The position numbers and the translations under genes were made by a program. Below the pieces are notes generated by a model. The model was not told the origin of the DNA and searched no databases. It saw nothing but the letters and a program-made list of their open reading frames with translations. This document shows, one piece after another, positions 44,129-53,006 of a stretch of DNA of 64,000 nt. Position 1 is the stretch's first letter. Each line of letters opens with the position of its first letter. The stretch is from Ciceribacter ferrooxidans (GTDB lineage Bacteria > Pseudomonadota > Alphaproteobacteria > Rhizobiales > Rhizobiaceae): the NCBI RefSeq assembly GCF_004137355.1, contig NZ_SDVB01000238.1, forward strand, positions 806,001 to 870,000, given 5' to 3'.

Positions 44129-44237
44129 CTGCCCGCCCATCCCTACGCCTGATCGCGCTTACAAGGAACGCCCTGTTTCGACCGCGAAAGGTGCCGCGCA
44201 CCCTCCGGTTTTCTTATGCCGTAATTTTAACAGCAAA

Positions 44238-44251
44238 TTGATCGAAGTCAA
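44238..44251. promoter_or_regulatory. Anaerobox (FNR/FixK-type site) between fnrN and hemN
   Basis: TTGATCGAAGTCAA differs from the consensus TTGAT-N4-ATCAA at one base. It lies 67 bp before the hemN start and about 110 bp before the fnrN start, so it can serve hemN and possibly autoregulate fnrN. Confidence 0.85.
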
Positions 44252-44317
44252 AGGCTGGGGGCCTGTCTACTGTTAATAATTAAGCAATTGCTTATCCTGA
44301 CAATTGCGGTGAACTTC

Positions 44318-45667
44318 ATGCGAGAAGGCCTTCTGGGCAAGTATTCCGGCGCGGTGCCACGTTACACGAGTTATCCGACCGCGCCACATTTTCACGAGGG
44401 CATCGGCTGCGACAAATATGCGCAATGGCTACAGAATCTCGGAAAAGGGCAAGATATCTCGCTCTATATCCACATTCCTTATTGCGATCGGTTGTGCTGG
44501 TTCTGCGCCTGCCACACGAAACACACGCTGAAATACGAACCGATCACGGCCTATCTCGAAGCGCTCCACAGTGAGATCGCCCGTGTCGGCGGGCTCGTCG
44601 ATCGCGACGCGAAAGTGAGTGCGGTGCATTTCGGCGGCGGTTCGCCGACCATGCTGAAGCCGGAAGACATGATCGCCCTGATGGCGGCGCTGCGCGAACA
44701 CTTCTCCTTCCGCGACGATGCGGAGATCAGCGTCGAGATGGACCCGAACGATCTCGATGACGCACGCTACGACGCGCTCGCCGCGATCGGCATGACCCGG
44801 GCAAGCCTCGGCGTCCAGGATTTCAATCCGGACGTGCAGAAGGCGATCAACCGTATCCAGACCTTCGAGCACACCAGAGGTGTCGTCGAGGCGGTCAGGG
44901 CGCGGGGCGTGCACTCGGTCAATTGCGACATTCTCTACGGCCTGCCGTACCAGACGCTGGAGACGCTGGAAGCCACCGTCCGGGATATCCTGTCGCTCGC
45001 ACCCGACCGGATCGCGCTCTTCGGCTATGCCCACGTGCCGTGGATGAAGAAGCACCAGACGATGATTCCGGAAGAAGCGCTTCCCGGTGTTGAGATGCGT
45101 TTCCGCCAGATGAACCGCGCCGCCGAGATGCTGGTGGAGGCGGGTTACGAAGCGATCGGCATCGACCATTTCGCCCGGCCCGGCGACAAGCTCGCGATCG
45201 CGAGCCGCGAGGGGCGGCTCCGCCGCAACTTCCAGGGCTATACCGACGATGCGGCCGATGCGCTGATCGGTCTCGGCGCTTCCTCGATCGGGCAATTGCC
45301 TGAGGGCTATGTGCAAAATATGCCGGCGACCGGCGAGTACCAGAAGATGGCGCTGGGGCAGGGGCTGACGGTCGTGCGCGGGATCGAGCTCACCGATAAC
45401 GACCGCATGCGTGCACAGGTCATCGAGGACCTGATGTGCCGCTTCGCCTTCTCCTTCGCCGACCTTCGAAACCGATTCCCCGAGATTGCCGAGAGGGTGA
45501 TCGCCGAAGCACGGCAGTATGTCGCAAGCAATGGCGACGGCGTTTGCGAACTCGTCAACGACCAGTTCCGCATCACCGAGACCGGCAAGCCTTTCACCCG
45601 CAGCATCGCGGCGGTCTTCGACAGTTACCTCTCGACCGGCAAGGGTCGCCATTCGATTGCTGTTTGA
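44318..45667 (+). CDS. hemN: HemN: oxygen-independent coproporphyrinogen III oxidase
   Basis: ATG 44318 (MREGLLGKYSGAVPRYTSYPT) gives 449 residues, the usual length. The radical SAM motif is YCDRLCWFC (Cys56, Cys60, Cys63), after SLYIHIPY. GGGSPT and HVPWMKKHQ are also typical of true HemN rather than HemW. It decarboxylates coproporphyrinogen III to protoporphyrinogen IX without oxygen. The anaerobox upstream indicates low-oxygen control by FnrN/FixK. acpXL follows after 105 bp with its own start signals. Confidence 0.96.
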   Translation: MREGLLGKYSGAVPRYTSYPTAPHFHEGIGCDKYAQWLQNLGKGQDISLYIHIPYCDRLCWFCACHTKHTLKYEPITAYLEALHSEIARVGGLVDRDAKVSAVHFGGGSPTMLKPEDMIALMAALREHFSFRDDAEISVEMDPNDLDDARYDALAAIGMTRASLGVQDFNPDVQKAINRIQTFEHTRGVVEAVRARGVHSVNCDILYGLPYQTLETLEATVRDILSLAPDRIALFGYAHVPWMKKHQTMIPEEALPGVEMRFRQMNRAAEMLVEAGYEAIGIDHFARPGDKLAIASREGRLRRNFQGYTDDAADALIGLGASSIGQLPEGYVQNMPATGEYQKMALGQGLTVVRGIELTDNDRMRAQVIEDLMCRFAFSFADLRNRFPEIAERVIAEARQYVASNGDGVCELVNDQFRITETGKPFTRSIAAVFDSYLSTGKGRHSIAV

Positions 45668-45772
45668 GCAACACTGCAACGGCAAATTTTCCTGCCGGCG
45701 AAACAGGGCATTGGCTTTTGGGCGAGTTTTCCCTATGTGGAACTCGGATTTAAGACATATGAGGTAATTGGC

Positions 45773-46051
45773 GTGAGCGCTACATTCGACAAAGTTGCCG
45801 ACATCATCGCTGAAACGAGCGAGATCGATCGCGAAACCATTACGCCCGAAAGCCATACGATCGACGATCTCGGCATCGACAGCCTGGACTTCCTCGACAT
45901 CGTTTTTGCGATCGACAAGGAATTCGGCATCAAGATCCCGCTCGAGCAGTGGACGCAGGAAGTCAACGAGGGCAAGGTTTCCACCGAGGAATACTTCGTT
46001 CTCAAGAATCTCTGCGCGAAGATCGACGAATTGCGCGCCGCCAAGGGCTGA
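45773..46051 (+). CDS. acpXL: AcpXL: acyl carrier protein for very-long-chain lipid A fatty acid
   Basis: The start is GTG 45773, with GAGG about 8 bp upstream, giving 92 residues ([19 protein letters not shown]...). This matches rhizobial AcpXL closely. The phosphopantetheine serine lies in IDSLDFLDI (Ser37). AcpXL carries the 27-hydroxyoctacosanoate chain that LpxXL attaches to lipid A. It heads the acpXL-fabZ-fabF2-fabF1-adh-lpxXL cluster. Starting at the upstream ATG (45737) would add a tail not seen in the family. Confidence 0.95.
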   Translation: MSATFDKVADIIAETSEIDRETITPESHTIDDLGIDSLDFLDIVFAIDKEFGIKIPLEQWTQEVNEGKVSTEEYFVLKNLCAKIDELRAAKG

Positions 46052-46073
46052 TCGGCCCGGCGGACGAAGCACG

Positions 46074-46553
46074 ATGCTGCTCGAATACTTCCAGATGATC
46101 GACAGGGTGGAGGCCGTGAGCCTCCGCGACGGCAAGCTCCGGGCACGCTCGGTCGTGCCGGAGAAGAGCCCTGTCTTCGAAGGTCACTTTCCCGGAATGC
46201 CGCTCGTCCCCGGCGTGCTGCTGATCGAGACGATGGCGCAGGCCTCGGGCTTCCTCGTGCTTGCCGTCAGCGGCTTTTCGGCTATGCCCTTCCTGATGTC
46301 GGTCGACGGCGCGAAGATGCGCAGCTTCGTCGAGCCCGGCGCCGTGCTCGACATCGAAGCCGAGCTCGAACACGACGGTTCGGGTTTCGCCGTCACCAAG
46401 GCGAGGATCGCTTCGGGCGGCAAGAAGATCTGCGACGCCCAGCTCAAACTGCGCACCATGCCGTTCAGCGAGGTGCCGCTCGCGGAGATCGTCCGCAACC
46501 GGGCGGTCGAGGTCGGGTTGATGGCGGCCCTCGAAGCGGACGGCGCCGCCTGA
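46074..46553 (+). CDS. FabZ-type 3-hydroxyacyl-ACP dehydratase of the VLCFA cluster
   Basis: The 159-residue protein has the hotdog-fold FabZ core: SVVPEKSPVFEGHFPGMPLVPGVLLIETMAQASG (about residues 26-59), including the catalytic GHFPG histidine and the MAQ glutamate-type region. It dehydrates 3-hydroxyacyl chains during elongation of the very-long-chain fatty acid on AcpXL. It starts 22 bp after acpXL. The general chain-elongating fabZ is expected elsewhere in the genome. Confidence 0.93.
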   Translation: MLLEYFQMIDRVEAVSLRDGKLRARSVVPEKSPVFEGHFPGMPLVPGVLLIETMAQASGFLVLAVSGFSAMPFLMSVDGAKMRSFVEPGAVLDIEAELEHDGSGFAVTKARIASGGKKICDAQLKLRTMPFSEVPLAEIVRNRAVEVGLMAALEADGAA

Positions 46554-46686
46554 GCGACAGGCCGCCCCCGCGGATTTTTCGATAAGCCCTGTCGTCAGGC
46601 GAAAGCTATTGCCAGTGCCGCCGCGCAGGGCGTAGGGATGCGCCGGATGGAACGCCGGTCGAAGGATTCCGGCTGAAGGATAGAGA

Positions 46687-47889
46687 ATGAGCAAGAAGCC
46701 GAACGACGTGGTGATCACCGGTATTGGCATCGTTACCTGCCATGGAACCGGCAAGGAGCCGCATATCGCCCTGCTGTCCGCCCCGGTCGCACCCGCGCCG
46801 GCGGTGGAGACGGAGAAATTCAGGCCGTATCCGGTCCACCGCCTGCCGGAGATCGACTGGTCGACGCAGATCCCCAAGCGCGGCGACCAGCGCCAGATGG
46901 AGAACTGGCAGCGGCTCGGCGTCTATGCGGCCGGGCTTGCTCTCGACGATGCCGGGCTGAAGGACAATGCCGAACTCTGCGGCACCATGGACCTGATCGT
47001 CGCTGCCGGCGGCGGCGAGCGCGACGTCAATGTCGATACGCTGATCGTCAACGAGGCCCTGCGACGCAATGATCGCGACAGGCTGCTCGTCGAGAAGCTG
47101 ACGACCGAGCTTCGCCCGACCCTGTTCCTGGCGCAGCTTTCCAATCTCATGGCCGGCAATATTTCGATCGTGCACAAGGTCACCGGTTCCTCCCGCACCT
47201 TCATGGGCGAGGAATCGGCCGGCATTTCGGCGATCGAGACGGCCTTCGCCCGCCTGCGTTGCGGCCAGTCCACCCACACGCTCGTCGGCGGCGCCTTCAT
47301 CGGCGAACGTCCCGATATCCTGCTGCTCGTCGAAGGCATCCGGGCGCATGCGACCGGCGAATGGCGGCCCCTGTGGTCGCGTTCCGAGGATGCCGGTGGC
47401 GGCATGATGCTCGGCTCGGTCGGCGCCTTCCTCGTGCTCGAAAGCCGGGAACATGCCGAGGCCCGCGGCGCCCATGTCTACGCCGTTCTCGACGCCGTCG
47501 AGGGTGATCGCGGCAGCCGTGATGGTGACCGCTTCGAAGCCCGCATCGAGCGCCTGCTCTCCGATGTCGCGGACGCAGCCTCCGATACGGTCGTCTTTTC
47601 CGGTTCGAGCGGCCTGCACGACCTGGCCCGTCGCGAAAAGGCCGTGCTCGACCGTCGCTTCCCTGCAGCGCCGCTGCGCGGCTACGGCGGCAGCACGGGC
47701 CACGGCATGGAAGCGCAGTTCCCGCTCGGGCTTGCACTTGCCGCCCTTGCTCTCGATGGCCACGTGAAGGTGCCGCCCTTCGATCCGGCCCATGAAGCGG
47801 CGATGGCCGCGCCCGCCCGCCATGCCGTCGTGACGACGGTGGGCTATGTCCACGGCGAGGGCGTCGCCCTCGTTTCGGCCGACGCGTGA
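46687..47889 (+). CDS. Ketosynthase-like protein without catalytic cysteine (FabF2XL-type, chain-length-factor-like)
   Basis: The 400-residue protein has the ketosynthase fold (VVITGIGIVTCHGTG at the start) but lacks two of the three catalytic residues. At the active-site cysteine position it reads GEESAG (Glu176 in place of Cys in C-A-S-G), and the first histidine (NAHGT in its neighbour) is replaced by SGSSG. Only the GHGM histidine (His339) is kept. The next gene is an intact ketosynthase, so the pair resembles KS-alpha plus chain-length factor. It probably sets chain length or forms a heterodimer in very-long-chain fatty acid synthesis. The 133 bp upstream may hold a separate promoter. 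Confidence 0.9.
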   Translation: MSKKPNDVVITGIGIVTCHGTGKEPHIALLSAPVAPAPAVETEKFRPYPVHRLPEIDWSTQIPKRGDQRQMENWQRLGVYAAGLALDDAGLKDNAELCGTMDLIVAAGGGERDVNVDTLIVNEALRRNDRDRLLVEKLTTELRPTLFLAQLSNLMAGNISIVHKVTGSSRTFMGEESAGISAIETAFARLRCGQSTHTLVGGAFIGERPDILLLVEGIRAHATGEWRPLWSRSEDAGGGMMLGSVGAFLVLESREHAEARGAHVYAVLDAVEGDRGSRDGDRFEARIERLLSDVADAASDTVVFSGSSGLHDLARREKAVLDRRFPAAPLRGYGGSTGHGMEAQFPLGLALAALALDGHVKVPPFDPAHEAAMAAPARHAVVTTVGYVHGEGVALVSADA

Positions 47890-47903
47890 GGAGGAACGGA
47901 TCC

Positions 47904-49190
47904 ATGACCGACAACCGCTTCAAGGATCATCTCGGGCGCCCCATCGTCGTCGTGACAGGCATGGGCGTGATCACTTCGCTCGGCCAGGGGATCGAGGACA
48001 ACTGGAACGCGCTGACCGCCGGCAAGTCCGGCATCCATGCGATCAAGCGCTTCCCGACCGAGGGCATGCCGACGCGCATCGGCGGCACCGTCGATTTCAT
48101 CGATATCCCTGCGGCCAATGCCGTCGAGCGGTCCTACGCGCTCGCGCGCGAGACCACGATCGAGGCACTGGGCCAGGCCGGCCTTTCGGGCGACTTCAAC
48201 GGTCCTCTCTTCCTCGCAGCTCCGCCCGTCGAGCCGGAATGGTCGGACCGCTTCGCGCTCGCCGAGCGCGCGCCGCCGCCGGATCATGACGGCGATGTCT
48301 ATGAGCGCTTCCTCGCCGCGATGCGCGAGAAGCCCGATCCGGTTTTCCTCGAAGCGGTGCAGTTCGGCTCGATCTCGGAACGGCTCGCCGACCGCTTCGG
48401 CACCCGCGGACTGCCGGTCACGCTCTCGACCGCCTGCGCCTCGGGCGCCACCGCGATCCAGCTCGGCGTCGAGGCAATCCGCCAGGGGCGCACCGAGCGT
48501 GCGCTGACGGTTGCCACCGACGGTTCGATCAGCGTCGAGGCGGTGATCCGTTTCTCCCTGCTGTCTGCTCTGTCGACCCAGAACGATGCGCCGGAAAAGG
48601 CGTCCAAGCCCTTCAGCAAGGATCGTGACGGCTTCGTGATCGCCGAGGGCGCGGCAACGCTCGTCCTCGAATCGATGGAATCGGCCGTCGCCCGCGGGGC
48701 GAAGATCCTCGGCGTCATGAAGGGATGCGGCGAGAAGGCCGATCATTTCCACCGCACGCGCTCCTCTCCGGACGGCGGCCCGGCAATCGCCACCATGCGC
48801 GCGGCGCTCGCCGACGCAGGGATCGGCGAGGGGGACATCGACTACGTCAACGCCCACGGCACCTCGACGCCGGAAAACGACAAGATGGAATACGGCGCGA
48901 TGCTCGCCGTCTTCGGCGACCGGCTGAAGCAGATTCCGGTGTCGTCGAACAAGTCGATGATCGGCCACACGCTGACGGCGGCGGGCGCGGTCGAAGCGGT
49001 CTTTTCCTTCCAGACTATGCTGACGGGCACGATTCCGCCGACCATCAACTACGTCAATCCCGATCCGGCGATGGAGCTCGACGTGGTTCCGAACGTCAAG
49101 CGCGCGGCCGAGGTTTCCGCCGTGCTGTCTAATTCGTTCGGCTTCGGCGGCCAGAACGCCAGCCTTGTCATGACGCGTGAACCGGCTTAA
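47904..49190 (+). CDS. Ketosynthase FabF1XL-type, catalytically intact
   Basis: ATG 47904 follows GAGGAAC. The 428-residue protein has the full ketosynthase triad: Cys178 in STACASGATAI, His318 in NAHGTSTPEND and His355 in SMIGHTLTAAG. It starts with VVVTGMGVITSLGQ and ends with SNSFGFGGQNASLV. It condenses malonyl-ACP with acyl-AcpXL to elongate the very-long-chain fatty acid of lipid A. It follows its cysteine-less partner after 14 bp. Confidence 0.95.
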   Translation: MTDNRFKDHLGRPIVVVTGMGVITSLGQGIEDNWNALTAGKSGIHAIKRFPTEGMPTRIGGTVDFIDIPAANAVERSYALARETTIEALGQAGLSGDFNGPLFLAAPPVEPEWSDRFALAERAPPPDHDGDVYERFLAAMREKPDPVFLEAVQFGSISERLADRFGTRGLPVTLSTACASGATAIQLGVEAIRQGRTERALTVATDGSISVEAVIRFSLLSALSTQNDAPEKASKPFSKDRDGFVIAEGAATLVLESMESAVARGAKILGVMKGCGEKADHFHRTRSSPDGGPAIATMRAALADAGIGEGDIDYVNAHGTSTPENDKMEYGAMLAVFGDRLKQIPVSSNKSMIGHTLTAAGAVEAVFSFQTMLTGTIPPTINYVNPDPAMELDVVPNVKRAAEVSAVLSNSFGFGGQNASLVMTREPA

Positions 49191-49246
49191 TCGGGACGCC
49201 ACGAAAAAGAATGTATCGGAACGCCGAAAGGCGAAGGACGGGATTC

Positions 49247-50275
49247 ATGCGCGCATTGCAGCTGGTCGATGACCGCAAGCTCGAAATTGTCGATCTGCCG
49301 GAACCGGAGGCGCCGGGTCCGGGCGAGGTGACGCTGCGGGTCAAGGCCGTCGCGCTCAACCACATCGACGTCTGGGGCTGGCGCGGCATGGCCTTTGCCA
49401 AGCGCAAGATGCCGCTGACGATCGGTGCGGAGGCTTCGGGCGTCGTCGAGGCGATCGGCCCCGGCGTCGGCAACATCCTGCCCGGGCAGCTCGCCGCGGT
49501 TTACGGTGCGCGCACCTGCGGCCTCTGCAAGCCCTGCCGCGAGGGTCGCGACAATCTCTGCGAACACGTCGGCGGCGTGCACGGCTTCCATCTCGACGGC
49601 TTTGCCCAGGAGAAGATCAACCTGCCGGCCCGTCTCCTCGTTCCGGCACCGCCCGGCGTCGATGCGGTCGGCGCGGCGCTTGCCCCGGTGACCTTCGGCA
49701 CCGTCGAGCACATGCTGTTCGACAACGCCAGGCTCGAACCCGGCGAAACGATCCTCGTCCACGCAGGTGGTTCGGGCATCGGCACAGCGGCGATCCAGCT
49801 CGCCAAGAAGATGGGCTGCACCGTCATCACCACGGTCGGTTCGGATGACAAGATCGAGCCGGCAAAGGCGCTCGGCGCCGACCACGTCATCAATTACCGC
49901 ACCGATCGATTCGAAGGTGTCGTCCGCAAGATTACCAAGAAGAAGGGCGTCGACGTCGTCTTCGAACACGTCGGCAAGGACACCTGGGCCGGCTCCATGT
50001 TGTGCCTGAAACGCGGCGGGCGGCTCGTCACCTGCGGCTCGACCTCGGGTGTCTCGACCGACATGAACCTGATGATGCTCTTCCAGCAGCAGCTGAAGCT
50101 GCTCGGGTCCTTCGGCTGCCGGATGGAGAACATGGCGAACGCCATGCAGAAGATGGCCCGCGGCATCGTGCATCCGGTGATAGACACCGAGGTGCACCTG
50201 GAGGACATCGACATGGCGCTTACCCGCATGGAGACCCGTCAGGTATTTGGCAAGATCATCCTCAGGATGGACTGA
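49247..50275 (+). CDS. Zinc-type alcohol dehydrogenase / quinone reductase-like (adh of the VLCFA cluster)
   Basis: ATG 49247 (MRALQLVDDRK) gives 342 residues. It has the medium-chain dehydrogenase fold with GEVTLRVKAVALNHIDVWGWRG, a structural zinc-type cysteine set (CGLCKPCREGRDNLC, about residues 89-103) and the nucleotide loop HAGGSGIGTAAIQLAKKMG (about residues 171-189). In rhizobial acpXL clusters this gene is called adh2XL; it may act as the enoyl reductase or a chain oxidation step. The exact reaction is not proven. It lies 5 bp before lpxXL, and the two are probably cotranslated. Confidence 0.9.
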   Translation: MRALQLVDDRKLEIVDLPEPEAPGPGEVTLRVKAVALNHIDVWGWRGMAFAKRKMPLTIGAEASGVVEAIGPGVGNILPGQLAAVYGARTCGLCKPCREGRDNLCEHVGGVHGFHLDGFAQEKINLPARLLVPAPPGVDAVGAALAPVTFGTVEHMLFDNARLEPGETILVHAGGSGIGTAAIQLAKKMGCTVITTVGSDDKIEPAKALGADHVINYRTDRFEGVVRKITKKKGVDVVFEHVGKDTWAGSMLCLKRGGRLVTCGSTSGVSTDMNLMMLFQQQLKLLGSFGCRMENMANAMQKMARGIVHPVIDTEVHLEDIDMALTRMETRQVFGKIILRMD

Positions 50276-50279
50276 CGCC

Positions 50280-51218
50280 TTGAAGCTCTTCGTCACCCGA
50301 ATCGTCCTTGCCTTGCGCCACTTCCAGCAGTGGCTGGTGGCGCAACTCGCCTTCGGCTTCCTGACGGTGCTCAAGATTCTTCCGGCCGATCCGGCGATCA
50401 ACTTCGCCGACTGGCTGATGCGCAAGGTGGGTCCGCGGACGCGGCGTCACGGGCTCATGCTCACCAACCTGCGCAATGCTCTCCCCGAGAAGTCCGAGGC
50501 CGAGCGGGAAGAGATCGCCATCGCGAGCTGGGGGCACATGGGCCGGCTCGCCGCCGAATATGTCTTCCTAGACCAGCTCTTCGATTTCGATCCGGAAAGG
50601 CAGGGCGAGGGGAGAATCGAGGTGAGCGGCATTCCGCTCTTCCTGGAGCTGCGCGATCATCCGCGCCCCTTCATCGTCTTCACCGCGCATACGGCGAATT
50701 TCGAGCTGCTGCCGGTCGCAGGTGCCGCCTTCGGCCTCTATGTCAGCGTGCTCTTCCGGCCGCCGAACAATCCCTATATCGCCGAGAAGGTCTTCGACTT
50801 TCGCAAGAAGCGGATGGGCAAGCTGGTGCCGTCCCATGCCGGCTCGTCCTTCGCGCTCGCGCGCCAGCTCGAAGCCGGTGGCGGGGTCGGTGTGCTGGTC
50901 GACCAGAAGTTCAAGAAGGGCGTCACCACGTCCTTCTTCGGCCGGCCGGTGAAGACCAATCCGCTCCTCGCCAAGCTTGCACGGCAATTCGACTGTGACG
51001 TGTACCCGGCGCGGTGCATCCGGCTTCCGGGCAACCGCTTTCGGCTGGAAATCGAACCGAAGATCGAGCTGCCGCGCACTGCCACGGGTCAGCTGGACGT
51101 CACCGCGACGGCCCAGCTGCTCAATGACAAGGTCGAATCGTGGGTACGGGAATACCCTGAACAGTGGCTCTGGTATCACGATCGCTGGAATATCAAGCAA
51201 AGCCTCGATCTCGGCTGA
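50280..51218 (+). CDS. lpxXL: LpxXL: very-long-chain acyltransferase to lipid A
   Basis: The start is TTG 50280 with AGGATGG upstream, giving 312 residues (MKLFVTRIVLALRHFQQWL...). It belongs to the LpxL/HtrB family: an N-terminal hydrophobic stretch and the acyltransferase HX4(D/E) motif HTANFE (about residues 140-145). The C-terminal part has RLPGNRFRLEIEPKIELPR and PEQWLWYHDRWN. It transfers the 27-hydroxyoctacosanoyl chain from AcpXL to the 2'-secondary position of lipid A in the inner membrane. It closes the VLCFA cluster. Confidence 0.94.
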   Translation: MKLFVTRIVLALRHFQQWLVAQLAFGFLTVLKILPADPAINFADWLMRKVGPRTRRHGLMLTNLRNALPEKSEAEREEIAIASWGHMGRLAAEYVFLDQLFDFDPERQGEGRIEVSGIPLFLELRDHPRPFIVFTAHTANFELLPVAGAAFGLYVSVLFRPPNNPYIAEKVFDFRKKRMGKLVPSHAGSSFALARQLEAGGGVGVLVDQKFKKGVTTSFFGRPVKTNPLLAKLARQFDCDVYPARCIRLPGNRFRLEIEPKIELPRTATGQLDVTATAQLLNDKVESWVREYPEQWLWYHDRWNIKQSLDLG

Positions 51219-51425
51219 CGAGCCCCGCATGTGTCATCCGGTTTCGGCCGGAATGGAGCGCTCCTTACCTGTGCAGAGCGACATTTACCCCTAAACTTGA
51301 GCTGTTGAGTCAGTCGGTTATTCATGTTACCCGACTCCTGATCGCATGATGGGAAATCTGTTCCAAATGCGACACCTTCGCGCGGCCCCACCCGCCGATG
51401 CCGGACCAGTGTGGAGTGCTCCCCG

Positions 51426-52154
51426 ATGCCCGAAGCGACACGGAAAGACAGTCTGGACGCCCTCTTCGAGGCCGTCGCCTTGAAGAGCATGCAGCTTCGG
51501 CAAGCGGTCCGCGTCGGCGACGACCGCCTCGTCCGTTTGCTGGACAGGGAACTCGATCCCCTGATCTCGGCGGTGATGGACCATCGTGCCTCCTGCACCC
51601 ACGAAATATACCAGCAATTGCGCTTCGTCAGTGGCCTTATCCGCGACGACGCGGACGACCGCTCCTGCGTGACGCGCCACGCGGGCGCCCTGTCGGCGCT
51701 TCTCGACCGGTATTTCGGCGACGAGGAGAAGCGGCAGGTGAAGGGATCAATCGGGCCGTCGCGAACGACGGCGCTCGACGGAGACGACGACCTTTTCAAC
51801 GAATCGATTCTCAACACGCTTTCGGAGCAGGTTGCGGTCGTCACCACCGACTATCGCTATCTCTACGCCAACCCCGCCCACGCCTCGATCCTGAAGCGCC
51901 GGCAGATCGAAATCGTCGGCCGTCATGTGGCGGAGTTCATGCCCGGCAGCCATTTCGAGGATTTTACCCGCACGCGGCTCGACCGCTGCTTTGCCGGGGA
52001 GACGCTGAGCTTCAACTTCTCCTATCGCCCGTGGGGGCGCGACGGATCGGCCTGCTGCACGATGACGCCGTTTTCGGGCAATGACGGCCGGGTGGTTGGT
52101 GCGGTGGTGCTCATTCGCCGAAAGCAGGATACCTGCCGCAAGATCGCTGCGTAG
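51426..52154 (+). CDS. PAS-domain protein near the cbb3 genes
   Basis: The 242-residue protein has an N-terminal helical part (residues 8-110) and a PAS domain (about 118-232): ILNTLSEQVAVVTTDYRYLYANPAHASILKRRQIEIVGRH and NFSYRPWGRDGSACCTMTPF. No output domain is visible, so it may act as a protein partner or sensor. A Cys pair in GSACCTM is noted. It lies between lpxXL and the hemerythrin gene. It could sense redox state or oxygen; that is inference only. Confidence 0.8.
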   Translation: MPEATRKDSLDALFEAVALKSMQLRQAVRVGDDRLVRLLDRELDPLISAVMDHRASCTHEIYQQLRFVSGLIRDDADDRSCVTRHAGALSALLDRYFGDEEKRQVKGSIGPSRTTALDGDDDLFNESILNTLSEQVAVVTTDYRYLYANPAHASILKRRQIEIVGRHVAEFMPGSHFEDFTRTRLDRCFAGETLSFNFSYRPWGRDGSACCTMTPFSGNDGRVVGAVVLIRRKQDTCRKIAA

Positions 52155-52196
52155 GCAGGGGAAACGGAGACGGCGCGGGCATCGCCGCCCGCAGGC

Positions 52197-52715
52197 TCAG
52201 TGCTGGCCTTCCGGAGCCGCATCCGGCGGCAGGTGCGTCAGCAGGCAGTCGCGCTCGAAGGCGATGTGCCGGCGCATGCCTTCGAAGAAACCGCGCAACA
52301 TGTATCCGACGGCCTCCATGTTGACGACATCGCCCGTGCCGAGCTTCAGCAAGGCATCCGTGAGTTCCTCGGCGAAGCATTCGTCCTCGCAGTGCTCAAA
52401 CTTCAATCGCTCGATGGTTTCGCGAAGCTGAGGGCCTCGTTGTGATTCGATCCACGGAAACAGCACCGTCTCCTCGTATTCGTGGATGTTCTGGACGAGG
52501 GGTCCAAGCATCTTCGCGGCGTAGAGGCACTTCTGGCGGTCGACATTGGAGGGGAGGGAGTCGGCGATCTCCTCAAGCTCGTTGCAGAGAGCGAGTTGCT
52601 CGTCATGAGCCCGGCGCAGCCACGCAAGCGTCCGCTGATTGTCGTTGAGTGGTGCGGACGAAACCGGCGATCCCGACGTGGTTTCGGATCCCGTTCCGTT
52701 GGTTTTTGCTTTCAT
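52197..52715 (-). CDS. Hemerythrin-like (HHE) diiron protein
   Basis: ATG 52715 is chosen with GGAG about 9 bp upstream. The 172-residue protein has the HHE pattern with His37, His78, Glu82, His108, Glu112, His150 and Glu154 as likely ligands: RRAHDEQLALC, QNIHEYEETVLFPWIE, FEHCEDEC and MRRHIAFERDCLLTHL. Hemerythrins bind O2 or NO at a diiron site. It is divergent from ccoN, and the perfect anaerobox between them could control both. A role in low-oxygen or NO handling is plausible. Confidence 0.88.
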   Translation of the reverse strand: MKAKTNGTGSETTSGSPVSSAPLNDNQRTLAWLRRAHDEQLALCNELEEIADSLPSNVDRQKCLYAAKMLGPLVQNIHEYEETVLFPWIESQRGPQLRETIERLKFEHCEDECFAEELTDALLKLGTGDVVNMEAVGYMLRGFFEGMRRHIAFERDCLLTHLPPDAAPEGQH

Positions 52716-52885
52716 CACCGTCATCTCCGGTACCTCGTCGGCGCAATCGGGTCGCAGACTGCCCCTCGTTCCCCGCGCCCGCGAGGTCCAAGCGGGCCTT
52801 CTCGTGCTTGCCGAGCGGCCCTGCGGCATCATTTCGGGGTGGCTGCGACAATATTCACTTTTCCCTTAAGCGCCATTTTCCTGCA

Positions 52886-52899
52886 TTGATTTAAATCAA
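52886..52899. promoter_or_regulatory. Perfect anaerobox upstream of ccoNOQP
   Basis: TTGATTTAAATCAA is a perfect FNR/FixK site. It lies 107 bp before the ccoN start and 171 bp before the divergent hemerythrin start. It is the strongest of three such sites in the window. Confidence 0.95.
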
Positions 52900-53006
52900 G
52901 GTGCCTTGAGGCACTCGATGTCAATTCTGCACACAGCGCAGGAGGATTCTCCGCCCTATCAGGGGTCGTCCTGCGGTTGATCAGCAAGCCGTTGGGGGTT
53001 CCAACA

